From contig CALEJX010000125.1 in the NCBI GenBank assembly GCA_937898375.1, positions 1 through 32,957 on the forward strand: a stretch of 32,957 nt of DNA, in the 5' to 3' direction. Origin of the DNA: an uncultured Ruminococcus sp. GTDB taxonomy: Bacteria; Bacillota; Clostridia; Oscillospirales; Ruminococcaceae. A program made the translations under genes and the position numbers. Positions 7,381-14,529 of the stretch are shown one piece after another. Numbering within the stretch: position 1 is the first letter of the stretch; every line of letters starts with the position of its first letter. The notes beneath the pieces were generated by a model. It worked only from the letters and a program-made list of their open reading frames with translations. It did no database searches and had not been told where the DNA came from.

Positions 7381-7410
7381 CCGAAAGCCTTATGGGTTTC
7401 GGAATTTTTT
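7381..7410 (+). terminator. Attenuator-like terminator inside the S10 leader
   Basis: CCGAAA (7381-7386) pairs with TTTCGG (7397-7402), with CC/GG continuing the stem after one mismatch, and TTTTTT follows at 7405-7410. It lies about 220 nt into the leader and 185 nt before rpsJ, so read-through must be allowed for expression of the operon. Confidence 0.6.
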
Positions 7411-7472
7411 ATGAGAGCGGCAGGAAACACACGGCAGAGTGTAAACGGGTGTCAACAGAAAGCTTTTAAAAG

Positions 7473-7540
7473 CTCGAACCTGTCAATTGCGTAAGCGATC
7501 GGCACGCCTCGATCATTTACGCAATTGACTGAGGCTTGAG
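7473..7540 (+). promoter_or_regulatory. Long hairpin before rpsJ
   Basis: TCAATTGCGTAA (7483-7494) pairs perfectly with TTACGCAATTGA (7517-7528). Inside, GATCG pairs with CGATC (7497-7501, 7510-7514). Outside, CTCGAACCT (7473-7481) pairs imperfectly with AGGCTTGAG (7532-7540). There is no T-run after it, so it is more likely a protein-binding or translational control structure than a terminator. Confidence 0.55.
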
Positions 7541-7594
7541 TGAAAGAAAGCTGCCCCCTAAACTTTTTTTAATTTGCACAAGGAGGCGATTTAA

Positions 7595-7909
7595 GTGGCA
7601 GTCAATGAAAAGATCAGAATCAAGATCAAGGGTTACGAGCACGCAGTTGTTGATGCAGCTGCAGCAAAGATCGTTGAGGCTGTTAAGCGTTCAGGCGCAC
7701 AGGTTTCAGGCCCTATCCCACTTCCTACAGACAAAGAGGTAATCACGATCCTCAGAGCTGTACACAAGTATAAGGATAGCCGTGAGCAGTTCGAGATGAG
7801 AACTCACAAGAGACTTATCGACGTGCTCAGACCTACAAAGGAAACAACGGCAGCTCTTGAAAATCTTGAACTTCCTGCAGGCGTTAACATTGTTATGGAG
7901 ATCAAGTAA
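7595..7909 (+). CDS. rpsJ: 30S ribosomal protein S10
   Basis: 104 residues, normal length. S10 sits in the head of the small subunit, and as NusE it also takes part in transcription antitermination. The family signature KRSGAQVSGPIPLPT is visible near residues 32-46. Translation starts at GTG behind AAGGAGGCGA with good spacing. It is the first gene of the superoperon and stands 94 nt before rplC, an unusually long gap that holds two perfect hairpins. Confidence 0.97.
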   Translation: MAVNEKIRIKIKGYEHAVVDAAAAKIVEAVKRSGAQVSGPIPLPTDKEVITILRAVHKYKDSREQFEMRTHKRLIDVLRPTKETTAALENLELPAGVNIVMEIK

Positions 7910-7918
7910 TCTCCAAAT

Positions 7919-7977
7919 GAGATCGCGTGCGATCTCAAAAAACATTTAACACGCAGGTCACGTCGGACAAGTCCGAC
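7919..7977 (+). promoter_or_regulatory. Two hairpins in the rpsJ-rplC gap
   Basis: GAGATCGC (7919-7926) pairs with GCGATCTC (7929-7936), followed by six A. GTCGGAC (7962-7968) pairs with GTCCGAC (7971-7977). Neither has a T-run. They may be RNA processing sites or translational control elements between the first two genes of the operon. Confidence 0.45.
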
Positions 7978-8003
7978 CAATAACCACATAGGAGGAAAAC
8001 ATA

Positions 8004-8639
8004 ATGCAAAAGGGAATCATCGGTAAGAAAATCGGTATGACACAGATTTTCGATGAAGCAGGAAAAGTAATTCCTGTAACAGTTGTTGAAGCTGGTCCTT
8101 GCGTTGTCGTTCAGAAAAAGACAGTTGAGAATGACGGCTATGAAGCTGTTCAGCTGGGCTACGGCGACATCAGAGCGAAGAGAGTAAACAAGCCTCTTCA
8201 GGGTCACTTCAAGAAGGCTGACGTTGCAATGAAGAGAACTCTTAAGGAGTTCAGACTTGCTGATACATCAGCTCTTAATGTTGGAGATATCGTAAAGGCT
8301 GACACATTTGCTGCAGGCGACATCGTTGATGTTAGCGGTACAAGCAAGGGTCACGGATTCTCCGGTACGATCAAGCGTCACAACAACTCAAGACTTAAGG
8401 AAACTCACGGTACAGGTCCTGTACACAGACATGCAGGTTCTATGGGTGCTTGTTCTTCACCTTCAAGGATCTTCAAGGGCAAGGGTATGCCTGGTCAGTA
8501 CGGTAACGTAAAGGTAACTGTACAGAATCTTGAGATCGTCAAGGTAGACGCAGAAAACAATCTTATCGCAATCAAGGGCGCAATTCCTGGACCAAAGAAC
8601 GGTACAGTTACAATTTGCGACTGCGTTAAGAAGGCTTAG
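8004..8639 (+). CDS. rplC: 50S ribosomal protein L3
   Basis: 211 residues. L3 is an early assembly protein whose loop reaches the peptidyl-transferase centre. The motifs GTSKGHGFSGTIKRHN (residues about 111-126) and GMPGQYGNVKVTVQN (about 161-175) are diagnostic. The start ATG follows AGGAGG. The stop TAG lies 17 nt before the rplD start. Confidence 0.97.
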   Translation: MQKGIIGKKIGMTQIFDEAGKVIPVTVVEAGPCVVVQKKTVENDGYEAVQLGYGDIRAKRVNKPLQGHFKKADVAMKRTLKEFRLADTSALNVGDIVKADTFAAGDIVDVSGTSKGHGFSGTIKRHNNSRLKETHGTGPVHRHAGSMGACSSPSRIFKGKGMPGQYGNVKVTVQNLEIVKVDAENNLIAIKGAIPGPKNGTVTICDCVKKA

Positions 8640-8656
8640 TGGAAGGAGGAATCATA

Positions 8657-9280
8657 ATGTCACAGATTTCAGTATTTGATATGACAGGCAAAAAGGTTGC
8701 CGACACTGAGCTTAACGATGCTATTTTCGGTATCGAGCCAAACAAGGCTATCATGCACGCTATGGTTGTAAATTATCTTGCTAACCAGAGACAGGGCACA
8801 CAGTCAACTCTTACAAGAACAGAAGTAAGAGGCGGCGGTAGAAAGCCATGGAGACAGAAGGGAACAGGTCACGCAAGACAGGGTTCTATCAGAGCTCCAC
8901 AGTGGGTACACGGTGGTGTTGCTCTCGGTCCTAAGCCAAGAGATTACAGCTATTCACTTAATAAAAAGGAAAGAAGACTCGGTATGAAGTCTGCACTTTC
9001 AACAAAGGTCGTTGATGAGAACCTCGTAGTTGTTGATTCTATCAAGCTCGAGAGCTACAAGACAAAGGCTGTTGTTGAGATGCTCAAGGCACTTGGCGCA
9101 GAGGGTAAGGCTCTCATCGTTACAGCAGAGTCTGATAAGACCGTTATCAAGAGTGCAGCCAACATTCCTGGCATTAAGACAGCTACTGTAAATACTCTCA
9201 GTGTTTACGACATTCTGAACTATGATAAGTTTATCGTTTCTTCAGAGGCTGTAAAGAAGATTGAGGAGGTTTACGCATAA
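8657..9280 (+). CDS. rplD: 50S ribosomal protein L4
   Basis: 207 residues from ATG 8657, which follows GGAAGGAGGA. An in-frame GTG at 8639 overlaps the rplC stop and lies upstream of the ribosome binding site, so it was not used. The long basic loop that lines the exit tunnel is visible (RGGGRKPWRQKGTGHARQGS, about residues 58-77). L4 is the known feedback regulator of S10 operons in E. coli and is a candidate ligand of the leader here. Its stop overlaps the rplW start by one base. Confidence 0.97.
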   Translation: MSQISVFDMTGKKVADTELNDAIFGIEPNKAIMHAMVVNYLANQRQGTQSTLTRTEVRGGGRKPWRQKGTGHARQGSIRAPQWVHGGVALGPKPRDYSYSLNKKERRLGMKSALSTKVVDENLVVVDSIKLESYKTKAVVEMLKALGAEGKALIVTAESDKTVIKSAANIPGIKTATVNTLSVYDILNYDKFIVSSEAVKKIEEVYA

Positions 9281-9570
9281 TGAGAACTGCTCAAGACATT
9301 ATTTTAAAGCCAGTTATCACTGAAGACTCTATGGATAGACTTCAGGCTAACAGATACACTTTCAAGGTCGCTAAGGACGCTAACAAGATCGAGATCGCTA
9401 AGGCTGTTGAAGAACTCTTCAACGTAAAGGTAGCTAAGGTAAACACGATCAGCGTTAAGGGTAAGCAGAATAGAATGGGAAGAAGCGTAGGCTACAGACC
9501 AGACTGGAAAAAAGCGATCGTTACTCTTGAGGGTGACAAGACAATCGAATTCTTCGAGGGCTTGTTCTAA
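9280..9570 (+). CDS. rplW: 50S ribosomal protein L23
   Basis: 96 residues. L23 lies at the polypeptide exit and is the docking site for trigger factor and the signal recognition particle. The start ATG shares a base with the rplD stop (TAATG), pointing to translational coupling. The ribosome binding site GAGGAGGT lies inside the end of rplD. It is followed by a 195-nt structured gap before rplB. Confidence 0.96.
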   Translation: MRTAQDIILKPVITEDSMDRLQANRYTFKVAKDANKIEIAKAVEELFNVKVAKVNTISVKGKQNRMGRSVGYRPDWKKAIVTLEGDKTIEFFEGLF

Positions 9571-9573
9571 TAT

Positions 9574-9733
9574 CCTCTAAAAGAGGTGCAGCGTAAAGCT
9601 GCATTCCTCCGAAAGACTTCATGAATACCGAGAAGCTTTCGGAAAGGTCTTGCGAGGCGGCGAGGACCGCTCATTCATTTCACCGCAGGACGTAAGTATG
9701 GAAGGGCACTTGGCGTGAAAACGCTTTGACCTT
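9574..9733 (+). promoter_or_regulatory. Structured RNA element between rplW and rplB
   Basis: Four stems can be traced. TGCAGC/GCTGCA (9587-9592, 9598-9603) can be extended by GAGG/CCTC. TCCGAAAG/CTTTCGGA (9608-9615, 9636-9643). GGTC/GACC around 9646-9668. A hairpin closed by a GNRA-type loop, GCGT-GAAA-ACGC (9713-9724), is extended by AAGG/CCTT. An alternative CCTCT/AGAGG pairing (9574-9578, 9582-9586) competes with the first stem. No promoter or T-run is seen. It may control rplB and later genes. Confidence 0.5.
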
Positions 9734-9765
9734 TTCGCAAAACTCAGATAAGGAGTGAATTTTAA

Positions 9766-10599
9766 ATGGCAATAAAGAGCTACAAGCCTACTACAGCCGG
9801 TAGAAGAGGTATGACAGTTACCGATTATTCCGAGCTTTCAAAGGCTGCTCCATGTAAGTCTCTGCTTGAGCCGCTCAAGAAGAACTCAGGTAGAAACAGC
9901 TACGGTAGAATCACTGTTCGTCACAGAGGCGGCGGAGTAAGAAGAAAATACCGTGTAATTGATTTTAAGAGAAACAAACTCGATATGAACGCTACAGTTC
10001 TTACTATCGAGTACGATCCAAACCGTTCAGCTTTCATTGCTCTTGTAGAGTATGAGGACGGCGAGAAGAGATACATCATCGCACCTTATGGTCTTAAGGT
10101 AGGTGACGTTATCAGAGCAGGCGCAGACGCGGATATCAAGCCTGGTAATGCACTTGCAATGATCAACATTCCTGTTGGTACATTCATCCACAACATTGAG
10201 CTTTACCCTGGCAAGGGCGCACAGCTCGTTCGTTCAGCAGGAAATATGGCTCAGCTCATGGGTAAGGAAGACAACTACGCACTCGTAAGACTTCCTTCAG
10301 GCGAGATGAGAAAGGTCCCTGTAAACTGCATGGCTACAATAGGTCAGGTAGGAAACATCGACCATGAGAACGTTAATATCGGTAAGGCAGGTAGAAAGCG
10401 CCATATGGGCTGGAGACCTACCGTTAGAGGTTCTGTAATGAACCCATGCGATCACCCACACGGTGGTGGTGAGGGTCGTGCTCCAGTTGGTAGACCAAGC
10501 CCAGTTACACCTTGGGGTAAGCCAACTATGGGATACAAGACCCGTGCTAAGCATCATCGCTCCGATAAGTTTATCGTAAAACGCAGAAACGGTAAGTAA
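9766..10599 (+). CDS. rplB: 50S ribosomal protein L2
   Basis: 277 residues, normal length. L2 is needed for subunit joining and supports the peptidyl-transferase centre. The hallmark NPCDHPHGGGEGRAP (about residues 226-240), with the histidine implicated near the active site, is intact, as is RRKYRVIDFKRNK near the N-terminus. ATG follows AAGGAG. Its long upstream gap is exceptional within the operon. Confidence 0.97.
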   Translation: MAIKSYKPTTAGRRGMTVTDYSELSKAAPCKSLLEPLKKNSGRNSYGRITVRHRGGGVRRKYRVIDFKRNKLDMNATVLTIEYDPNRSAFIALVEYEDGEKRYIIAPYGLKVGDVIRAGADADIKPGNALAMINIPVGTFIHNIELYPGKGAQLVRSAGNMAQLMGKEDNYALVRLPSGEMRKVPVNCMATIGQVGNIDHENVNIGKAGRKRHMGWRPTVRGSVMNPCDHPHGGGEGRAPVGRPSPVTPWGKPTMGYKTRAKHHRSDKFIVKRRNGK

Positions 10600-10622
10600 T
10601 GCTGAAAGGAGGCAGATGATCA

Positions 10623-10904
10623 ATGGGTAGAAGTGTCAAGAAGGGACCATACGTACAGGAGGTCCTTTACAAGAGAGTTAAGGCAATGAACGATGCAGGC
10701 GAGAAGAAGGTGCTCAAGACATGGAGCAGAGCTTCTACAATATTCCCTGAATTCGTTGGTCACACATTCGCAGTTCACGACGGACGTAAGCACGTTCCTG
10801 TATATGTAACAGAGGACATGGTTGGTCACAAGCTGGGAGAGTTTGCTCCAACAAGAACATTCAAGGGTCATGCAGGTTCAAAGACCTCAAACAACGGTAA
10901 GTAG
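10623..10904 (+). CDS. rpsS: 30S ribosomal protein S19
   Basis: 93 residues. S19 is in the head of the small subunit and pairs with S13 near the A-site tRNA. The motifs MGRSVKKGPYV at the start and FVGHTFAVHDGRKHVPVYVT (about 46-65) are typical. ATG follows AAAGGAGG. It lies 23 nt after rplB and 19 nt before rplV. Confidence 0.97.
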   Translation: MGRSVKKGPYVQEVLYKRVKAMNDAGEKKVLKTWSRASTIFPEFVGHTFAVHDGRKHVPVYVTEDMVGHKLGEFAPTRTFKGHAGSKTSNNGK

Positions 10905-10923
10905 TGCGGAAGGAGGAATACAA

Positions 10924-11259
10924 ATGGAAGCAAAAGCAATTCTGAGAAATGCTCGTATTGCTCCTCGTAAGGTGCAGATCGTTCTCGATCTGATCAGAGG
11001 AAAAGACTATGATGTTGCAATGGCAACAGTAAAGCATACACCAAAGGCTGCAAGTGAATATCTTGAGAAGCTTCTGAAGTCCGCCGCTCACAACGCTGAG
11101 AACAACCATAACATGGATAAGAACAACCTTTACGTTGCAGAGTGCTATGTTTGTCCGGGACCGATAATGAAGAGAATCATGCCAAGAGCACAAGGCAGAG
11201 CATATAGAATTCTGAAGAGAACATCACACGTTACGATCGTTCTCAAGGAAAAGGAATAA
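10924..11259 (+). CDS. rplV: 50S ribosomal protein L22
   Basis: 111 residues from ATG 10924, which follows GGAAGGAGGA. The frame extends upstream into rpsS, but without a ribosome binding site. L22 lines the exit tunnel with a long beta-hairpin, here the segment MPRAQGRAYRILKRTSH. The N-terminal ILRNARIAPRKVQIVLDLIR is the family signature. Confidence 0.97.
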   Translation: MEAKAILRNARIAPRKVQIVLDLIRGKDYDVAMATVKHTPKAASEYLEKLLKSAAHNAENNHNMDKNNLYVAECYVCPGPIMKRIMPRAQGRAYRILKRTSHVTIVLKEKE

Positions 11260-11279
11260 GCTGAAAGAGGAGGTAAACT

Positions 11280-12062
11280 ATGGGACAGAAAGTAAATCCA
11301 CACGGACTTCGTGTCGGTGTGATTAAGAATTGGGACTCCCGCTGGTTTGCAGAAAAGGGTACTTTTGGCGATACACTGGTTGAGGATTACAACGTTCGTA
11401 ACTACATTCTTAAGGTACTGAATACAAGGTCAAAGAATCCAGCAGATAAGTGCGTATACGCCGGCGTTCCAAAAGTAGAGATCGAAAGATTTGCCGATAA
11501 GGACGGCGGTCAGAAGGTAAGAATCCACATCCACTGTGCAAAGCCTGGTATCGTAATAGGCAGAGGCGGCGCAGAGATCGAGAAGCTCCGTGCAAACGTT
11601 GAAAAGATGATCGGCAAGAGCGTTGCTATCAACATCGTTGAGGTAAAGCAGCCTGACATCAATGCACAGCTCGTTGCAGAAAAGATCGCACACGATCTTG
11701 AAGATAGAATCTCATTCAGAAGAGCAATGAAGCAGTCTATCGGCAGAGCTATGAAGCTCGGCGCTAAGGGTATCAAGGTTAGATGCGGCGGCCGTCTTGG
11801 CGGCGCTGAGATCGCTAGAGCAGAGACATACCACGAGGGTACGATCCCGCTCCAGACTATCAGAGCTGACATCGACTACGGTACAGCTGAGGCACACACA
11901 ACTTACGGTAGGATCGGCGTTAAGGTATGGATATACAGAGGCGAAGTTCTTAAGGGCGAAGTTGCTGCTTCAGACAAGAGAGAGTCAAACGACAGAAGAC
12001 GCCAGAACAGAAATGGTAAGCGTGACTTCAATAAGGCTAAAAAAGAGGGAGGTAACAAGTAA
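11280..12062 (+). CDS. rpsC: 30S ribosomal protein S3
   Basis: 260 residues, longer than the common 218-233. The extra length is a basic, Asn/Arg/Lys-rich C-terminal tail (from about residue 228). The KH domain loop GRGGAEIE (around residue 89) and the C-terminal S3 domain are intact. S3 lines the mRNA entry channel and contributes to helicase activity. The stop shares a base with the rplP start. Confidence 0.97.
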   Translation: MGQKVNPHGLRVGVIKNWDSRWFAEKGTFGDTLVEDYNVRNYILKVLNTRSKNPADKCVYAGVPKVEIERFADKDGGQKVRIHIHCAKPGIVIGRGGAEIEKLRANVEKMIGKSVAINIVEVKQPDINAQLVAEKIAHDLEDRISFRRAMKQSIGRAMKLGAKGIKVRCGGRLGGAEIARAETYHEGTIPLQTIRADIDYGTAEAHTTYGRIGVKVWIYRGEVLKGEVAASDKRESNDRRRQNRNGKRDFNKAKKEGGNK

Positions 12063-12493
12063 TGCTGCTTCCAAAGAGAGTTAAGTTCAGAAAACAGCAC
12101 CGTGGCCGTATGACAGGCAAGGCTATGAGAGGTAACACAGTTTCTCACGGTGAGTATGGTCTTCAGGCTCTTCAGCCTGCTTGGATCACATCAAATCAGA
12201 TCGAAGCTGCCCGTATCGCAATGACAAGATACATCAAGCGTGGCGGTCAGGTTTGGATCAAGATCTTCCCAGATAAGCCTGCAACAAGAAAGCCTCTTGG
12301 AACTCGAATGGGTAAAGGTAAGGGCGCACCTGAGTATTGGGTAGCCGTTGTTAAGCCGGGCAGAGTAATGTTCGAGATCGCAGGAGTACCTGAAGAGACA
12401 GCTAGAGAAGCAATGCGTCTTGCAATGCACAAGCTGCCTATCAAGTGTAAGTTCGTTAAAAGAGATACTCAAGAAACGGGTGGTGAGCAATAA
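12062..12493 (+). CDS. rplP: 50S ribosomal protein L16
   Basis: 143 residues. L16 is near the A and P sites and organises tRNA binding. The N-terminal PKRVKFRKQHRGRMTG and the KPLGTRMGKGKG segment (about 79-90) are typical. Coupled at both ends: it starts at the A of the rpsC stop and its own stop overlaps rpmC by one base. Confidence 0.97.
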   Translation: MLLPKRVKFRKQHRGRMTGKAMRGNTVSHGEYGLQALQPAWITSNQIEAARIAMTRYIKRGGQVWIKIFPDKPATRKPLGTRMGKGKGAPEYWVAVVKPGRVMFEIAGVPEETAREAMRLAMHKLPIKCKFVKRDTQETGGEQ

Positions 12494-12690
12494 TGAAGGC
12501 TAATGAAATCAAGGATATGACAGTCGACGAGCTCAACAGCAAACTCGCTGAGCTCAAGCAGGAGCTTTTTAACCTTCGTTTCCAGCACGCTGTAAATCAG
12601 CTGGAGAATCCTAAGAGACTTCAGGCTGTGAAGAAGGATATTGCTCGTGTAAAGACATTCATTCGTAAGCAAGAGTCCAATGTTCAGTAA
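12493..12690 (+). CDS. rpmC: 50S ribosomal protein L29
   Basis: 65 residues, two helices. L29 sits beside L23 at the exit tunnel. The family block ELFNLRFQHAVNQLENPKRL lies near residues 24-43. The start overlaps the rplP stop by one base. Confidence 0.96.
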   Translation: MKANEIKDMTVDELNSKLAELKQELFNLRFQHAVNQLENPKRLQAVKKDIARVKTFIRKQESNVQ

Positions 12691-12711
12691 TTTTCGAAGG
12701 GAGGATTAACT

Positions 12712-12972
12712 GTGAGCGAAGAGAGAAATTTGAGAAAAACTAGAGTTGGCGTTGTAGTTTCTAACAAAATGGATAAGACTATCGTAGTTGCTATCAAGGA
12801 TAACGTACAGCACCCACTTTACAAGAAGATCATCAAGAGAACAGTTAAGCTTAAGGCACATGACGAAAACAATGTTTGCAATATAGGCGACAAGGTTGAA
12901 GTTATGGAAACAAGACCTCTGTCAAAGGACAAGAGATGGCGTCTTGTTAACGTTCTTGAGAAGGCTAAGTAA
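12712..12972 (+). CDS. rpsQ: 30S ribosomal protein S17
   Basis: 86 residues, an OB-fold protein needed for early small-subunit assembly. The GTG start follows GGGAGG. The segment RKTRVGVVVSNKMDKTIVVA (8-27) is the usual S17 opening. It is followed by a 72-nt gap with a strong hairpin before rplN, at the classical S10/spc boundary. Confidence 0.97.
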   Translation: MSEERNLRKTRVGVVVSNKMDKTIVVAIKDNVQHPLYKKIIKRTVKLKAHDENNVCNIGDKVEVMETRPLSKDKRWRLVNVLEKAK

Positions 12973-12984
12973 TTAAAACGCATA

Positions 12985-13016
12985 GTGCAGGTGGCAGATA
13001 ACTTCTGCCGACCGCA
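12985..13016 (+). promoter_or_regulatory. Hairpin between rpsQ and rplN
   Basis: GTGC, GGT and GGCAG on the left (12985-12997) pair with CTGCC, ACC and GCAC on the right (13005-13016), with one bulged base on each side. No T-run follows. It marks the boundary between the S10 and spc sections. Confidence 0.5.
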
Positions 13017-13044
13017 CGTTAAATTCTGAAAGGAGGAACGCACT

Positions 13045-13413
13045 GTGATACAAATGCAGACTTACCTGAAGGTAGCAGATAACTCCGGAGCAAAGGAGCT
13101 TATGTGCATCAGGGTACTCGGCGGAACACGCAGAAAGTATGCAAACATCGGTGACGTTGTAGTTTGTTCTGTTAAAAAGGCAACACCAGGCGGAGTTGTT
13201 AAAAAGGGCGACGTTGTTAAAGCAGTAATCGTTCGTTCAGCTAAGGGTCTTCGTCGTGCAGACGGCACATATATCCGTTTTGACGAAAACGCAGCTGTTA
13301 TTATCAAAGAAGACAAGAACCCAAGAGGTACTCGTATATTTGGACCAGTAGCTAAGGAGCTCAGAGAGAAGGACTATATGAAGATCCTTTCACTTGCTCC
13401 AGAAGTTCTTTAA
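13045..13413 (+). CDS. rplN: 50S ribosomal protein L14
   Basis: 122 residues, normal. L14 sits at the subunit interface and forms bridge B8. The start KVADNSGAKELMCIRVLGG region (9-27) is the family signature. The GTG start follows AAAGGAGG. An ATG three codons downstream (13054) has poorer spacing to it. Confidence 0.97.
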   Translation: MIQMQTYLKVADNSGAKELMCIRVLGGTRRKYANIGDVVVCSVKKATPGGVVKKGDVVKAVIVRSAKGLRRADGTYIRFDENAAVIIKEDKNPRGTRIFGPVAKELREKDYMKILSLAPEVL

Positions 13414-13430
13414 TTGGAGGTGTCGTAACA

Positions 13431-13754
13431 ATGAATAAGGTACACGTAAAAACAGGCGACACCGTCGTTATCCTCTCCGGTAAGGACAAGGGTAAGAAGG
13501 GCAAGGTCCTGGAAGTTTCCCCTAAGGAGGGAAAGGTAATCGTTGAGGGTCTTAACATTGCTACAAAGCACGTTAAGCCAAGACGTCAGGGCGAGCAGGG
13601 CGGCATAGTTGAGGCTGAGGCTGCAATGTACGCTTCAAAGGTACAGGCAGTTTGCCCTAAGTGCGGCAAGCCAACAAGAGTCGCTCATAAGTTCCTTGAG
13701 GACGGTACTAAAGTTAGAGTCTGCAAGAACGCAGACTGCGGCGAAGAATTTTAA
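13431..13754 (+). CDS. rplX: 50S ribosomal protein L24
   Basis: 107 residues, an assembly initiator. The KOW motif lies at residues 6-30 (GDTVVILSGKDKGKKGKV). The C-terminal part has CPKC and a second cysteine pair spaced CKNADC. Many Firmicutes have a four-cysteine ribbon here with CxxC in the second pair, so the wider CxxxxC spacing is a small oddity. ATG follows GGAGGTG. Confidence 0.97.
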   Translation: MNKVHVKTGDTVVILSGKDKGKKGKVLEVSPKEGKVIVEGLNIATKHVKPRRQGEQGGIVEAEAAMYASKVQAVCPKCGKPTRVAHKFLEDGTKVRVCKNADCGEEF

Positions 13755-13770
13755 TTAGGAGGATATTACG

Positions 13771-14313
13771 ATGGCTAGACTTAAAGAATATTATGTTAGC
13801 GACGTAGCTCCTGCTATGATGAAGAAATTCGAATACGCTAACGTTATGCAGATCCCAAAGCTTGATAAGGTTGTTATCAACGTGGGCTGCGGCGCAGATA
13901 AGGATAACAAGAAGGTTATCGACGCTATTATGACTGATCTGGCTGCTATCACAGGACAGAAGCCGATCGTTTGTAAGGCAAAGAAGTCCGTTGCTAACTT
14001 CAAGCTCAGAGACGGACAGATCATCGGTGTTAAGGTAACACTGAGAGCAGAGAAAATGTATGAATTCGTTGACAGACTTTTCAACGTAGCATTTCCTCGT
14101 GTAAGAGACTTCAGAGGTATCAACCCTAACTCCTTCGACGGCAGAGGTAACTACTCTACTGGTCTTAAGGAGCAGCTGATCTTCCCTGAGATCGAATACG
14201 ATAAGATAGATAAGGTTCGTGGTATGGATATCAACTTTATCACAACTGCAAAAACTGACGAAGAGGCAAAGGAGCTGCTTTCACTTATGGGTGCTCCATT
14301 TGCTGATAAGTAA
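13771..14313 (+). CDS. rplE: 50S ribosomal protein L5
   Basis: 180 residues. L5 binds 5S rRNA in the central protuberance. The central block FRGINPNSFDGRGNYSTGLK (about 115-134) is diagnostic. ATG follows AGGAGG. The next gene lies 14 nt on. Confidence 0.97.
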   Translation: MARLKEYYVSDVAPAMMKKFEYANVMQIPKLDKVVINVGCGADKDNKKVIDAIMTDLAAITGQKPIVCKAKKSVANFKLRDGQIIGVKVTLRAEKMYEFVDRLFNVAFPRVRDFRGINPNSFDGRGNYSTGLKEQLIFPEIEYDKIDKVRGMDINFITTAKTDEEAKELLSLMGAPFADK

Positions 14314-14327
14314 GAGGAGGATAAAAA

Positions 14328-14513
14328 ATGGCTAAGAAGGCTATGATCAACAAACAGCAGGCTACGCCTAAATATTCCACTCGTGCTTACAACAGATGTA
14401 AGATCTGCGGAAGACCTCATGCTTATCTGAGAAAGTTCGGCGTTTGCCGTATCTGTTTCAGAGAGTTGGCTCACGAGGGTAAGATTCCGGGAGTTAAGAA
14501 GGCTAGTTGGTAA
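14328..14513 (+). CDS. rpsZ: 30S ribosomal protein S14, zinc-binding (type Z)
   Basis: 61 residues, the short zinc form. The four cysteines lie in CKICGRP and CRICFRE, which separates it from the longer zinc-free form. S14 is in the head of the small subunit. ATG follows GAGGAGG. It lies in the standard place between rplE and rpsH. Confidence 0.97.
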   Translation: MAKKAMINKQQATPKYSTRAYNRCKICGRPHAYLRKFGVCRICFRELAHEGKIPGVKKASW

Positions 14514-14529
14514 AAGGAGGTTAACACGC

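Larger units (their letters stand above)
6470..7594. other. Long intergenic region between the small secreted gene and rpsJ
   Basis: About 1.1 kb without a convincing intact gene. From left to right it holds the minus-strand promoter (6537-6565), an orphan plus-strand promoter with a short doubtful frame (6709-6912), a composite repeat (6871-6940), about 190 bp of AT-rich sequence in which I see nothing (6941-7128), the S10 operon promoter (7129-7157), and its long structured leader (to 7594). Confidence 0.8.
7164..7594 (+). ncRNA. Structured leader RNA of the S10 operon
   Basis: The leader has several stems that I can trace. CGGAA/TTCCG (7215-7219, 7245-7249) encloses CTGAC/GTCAG (7225-7229, 7235-7239). 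A long-range GTCCG/CGGAC (7258-7262, 7323-7327) closes a central domain. Then come an attenuator-like hairpin (7381-7410) and a very long stem (7473-7540). Ribosomal operons are commonly controlled by their own proteins through such leaders; in E. coli L4 acts on the S10 leader. Which protein, if any, acts here is unknown. Confidence 0.55.

Noticed and set aside
8639..8656. GTG start six codons upstream of rplD
   Set aside because: It overlaps the rplC stop and lies before the ribosome binding site, while the ATG at 8657 has perfect spacing.
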